Origin: JAHWJR01 sp035942035
GTDB lineage: Bacteria > Actinomycetota > Acidimicrobiia > Acidimicrobiales > CADCSY01
Assembly (NCBI GenBank): GCA_035942035.1
Contig: DASZDK010000022.1
Span: 1-23,530, forward strand
Reading direction: 5' to 3'
Length of the DNA: 23,530 bases
Shown: positions 22,218 to 23,530 of the stretch, piece by piece
Layout: every line of letters starts with the position of its first letter
How positions within the stretch are numbered: position 1 is the stretch's first letter
Translations under genes and position numbers: made by a program
The notes under the pieces: model-generated
What the model saw: the letters and a program-made list of their open reading frames with translations, nothing else
What the model was told of the DNA's origin: nothing
The model's database searches: none

Positions 22218-23530
22218 ATGCGTCGCCGCCCCACCACCCTGGCGCTCGCCCTCGCCCTCGCACTCGTCCTGGCTGCCGTGCCCGCCGCGGTGGCGGGAGC
22301 GGCCCCGGCTGAGCCGTTCCAGCGGCCGGCGCCGGTGGCCAAGGACCGCAAGGTCGAGCACGTTCCCGGCCGCTACATCGTGGTCTTCCGGCCGTCGGTG
22401 GCCGATCCCCGTGGGAGAACCAACGCCCTCGAGCGGGGCCAGGGCTTCAAGGCCGACCACCGCTATGACCGTGCCCTGAAGGGCTTCGCCGCCCAGCTCT
22501 CCGAGGCTCAGGCCGCCGCCCTGCGGGACGATCCCGCCGTCGAGCTGGTCAGCCCCGATCGCCCGGTGCAGGCGAGCGGGGCCGTCCCTCTGGCGCCGGG
22601 CGACTCGCCGCCCACCGGTGTCCGGCGCATCGAAGCCGCCACCGCCACCACCGCCCGCCAGGCCAGCACCGCCAACGTGGCCATCATCGACACCGGCATC
22701 GACCTCGCACATGGCGACCTGGCCGCTGTCCACGGCAAGAACTGCGTCGGTAGCGGGCCGGCGCAGGACGACAACGGCCACGGCACGCATGCGGCGGGCG
22801 TGGTGGCGGCGCGGAACAACGGTGCCGGCGTGGTCGGGGTGGCGCCGGGTACGCGGGTCCATGCCGTCAAGGTGCTCGACGCCACGGGCGCCGGCACCTT
22901 CTCGCAGATCCTCTGCGGCATCGACTGGGTCACCGCCACCCGGAGCGACGCCGACCCTGCCAACGACATCGCCGTGGCCAACCTCAGCCTGGGGGGCTTG
23001 GGCACTCCCGTGGGCACCTGCACCAGCCCCAACGACCCGCTGCACCGGGGCATCTGCAACTCCATCGCCGCCGGTGTCACCTACGTCGTGGCCGCCGGCA
23101 ACCAGCGGTGGGACTTCGACCACCCCACCGATCCCGTGGTTCCCGCCGCCTACCCTGAGGTCCTCACCGTGGCCGCCGCCGCCGACAGCGACGGCCGCCC
23201 GGGCGCCCTCGGCGGCAGCGCAGACTGTCTGCCCTCGGCACCGGAGAGCGACGACACCTACGCCTCGTTCTCGAACTTTGCCGCCACCCCCGCAGGAGTC
23301 GCCCACCTCATCGCCGCCCCGGGCGTGTGCATCGTCTCCACCGATCCCTCGAAGCGGGACGTCGTCCAGTCGGGCACGTCCATGGCCGCACCACACGTCG
23401 CCGGCGTGGTGGCCCTGTGCCTGGGCGAGGCCGGGGCCGCCGGTCCCTGCTCGGGCCTGAAGCCGGCGCAGGTGATCGCCAAGGTCCGCTCGGACGCCGC
23501 CGCCCACAACACCCCTGCGAACGGCTACGG
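22218..23530 (+). CDS. Secreted subtilisin-like serine protease (S8), C-terminus beyond right edge
   Basis: At least 437 residues; the frame is open at the window end. ATG 22218 follows GGAAGGAG with an eight-base spacer. The signal peptide is MRRRPTTLALALALALVLAA to about residue 29 (VAGAA). An I9-type propeptide/inhibitor domain (about 48-118) contains GRYIVVFRP and FAAQLSEAQAAALRDDPAVE. The catalytic domain carries Asp158 (AIIDTGIDLAHGDL), His188 (DDNGHGTHAAGVVA), the oxyanion Asn295 (YVVAAGNQ) and Ser388 (QSGTSMAAPHVAGV). Cysteines (C176, C233, C268, C280, C337, C371) may form disulfides. It is probably a secreted protease activated by removal of its propeptide. Any C-terminal sorting or binding domain would lie outside the window. 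Confidence 0.95.
   Translation, partial: MRRRPTTLALALALALVLAAVPAAVAGAAPAEPFQRPAPVAKDRKVEHVPGRYIVVFRPSVADPRGRTNALERGQGFKADHRYDRALKGFAAQLSEAQAAALRDDPAVELVSPDRPVQASGAVPLAPGDSPPTGVRRIEAATATTARQASTANVAIIDTGIDLAHGDLAAVHGKNCVGSGPAQDDNGHGTHAAGVVAARNNGAGVVGVAPGTRVHAVKVLDATGAGTFSQILCGIDWVTATRSDADPANDIAVANLSLGGLGTPVGTCTSPNDPLHRGICNSIAAGVTYVVAAGNQRWDFDHPTDPVVPAAYPEVLTVAAAADSDGRPGALGGSADCLPSAPESDDTYASFSNFAATPAGVAHLIAAPGVCIVSTDPSKRDVVQSGTSMAAPHVAGVVALCLGEAGAAGPCSGLKPAQVIAKVRSDAAAHNTPANGY

Noticed and set aside
20754..23507. 917-aa minus-strand open frame
   Set aside because: It lies antisense to the cysteine peptidase and subtilase genes and across the GT20 start. Its composition is Gly/Arg/Ala/His noise without any domain, an effect of high GC at third codon positions.

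Overview
The window is high-GC actinobacterial DNA. Three things point to Actinomycetota: a mycothiol-conjugate amidase (Mca), a GAF-ANTAR antitermination regulator, and an actinobacterial-type LexA box in front of dnaE2. The general style (many leaderless genes with TANNNT -10 boxes, and a remnant of a 13E12/DUF222-HNH gene) would suit an Acidimicrobiia-like lineage, but no 16S rRNA or other decisive marker is present. No tRNA, rRNA, CRISPR array, phage or transposase gene was seen.

Layout. 1-223: 5' part of an unknown membrane protein (minus), divergent from an unknown anchored protein (395-1105, plus). 1253-1384: short 13E12/HNH endonuclease remnant. 1408-6933: a membrane/metal-type module made of a minus-strand TPR protein divergent from an anchored unknown protein, a NicO/RcnA-type nickel/cobalt transporter and a secreted DUF4331 protein. 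6934-7391: gene-poor stretch with a strong hairpin and a (CGG)10 tract. 7392-8288: mca (minus), divergent from an NfeD-SPFH-CorA operon (8393-10827). This converges, sharing a CTAG stop, with a minus-strand pair: a PhoU/TrkA-C double-repeat regulator and an MgtE/SLC41-type transporter lacking its own regulatory domains. 13426-14226: redoxin and acylphosphatase (minus). 14249-14911: CPBP-family intramembrane protease (plus). 15006-15206: cold-shock protein. 15291-20949 (minus): dnaE2, a GAF-ANTAR regulator and a divergent GT20 (OtsA-like) synthase, each with its own promoter. 21384-23530 (plus): a papain-like cysteine peptidase, a frameshifted small ORF, and a secreted subtilase running off the right edge.

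How the genes may work together. The clearest functional groups are divalent-cation handling (CorA facing PhoU/TrkA-C + MgtE; NicO + DUF4331 + TPR) and stress response (mca, redoxin, SOS-controlled dnaE2, Csp, GAF-ANTAR, GT20). The most striking regulatory signal is a repeated promoter layout: a TANNNT box 5-7 nt before the start codon. In two divergent gene pairs the two -10 boxes overlap with the same geometry, forming compact bidirectional leaderless promoters.
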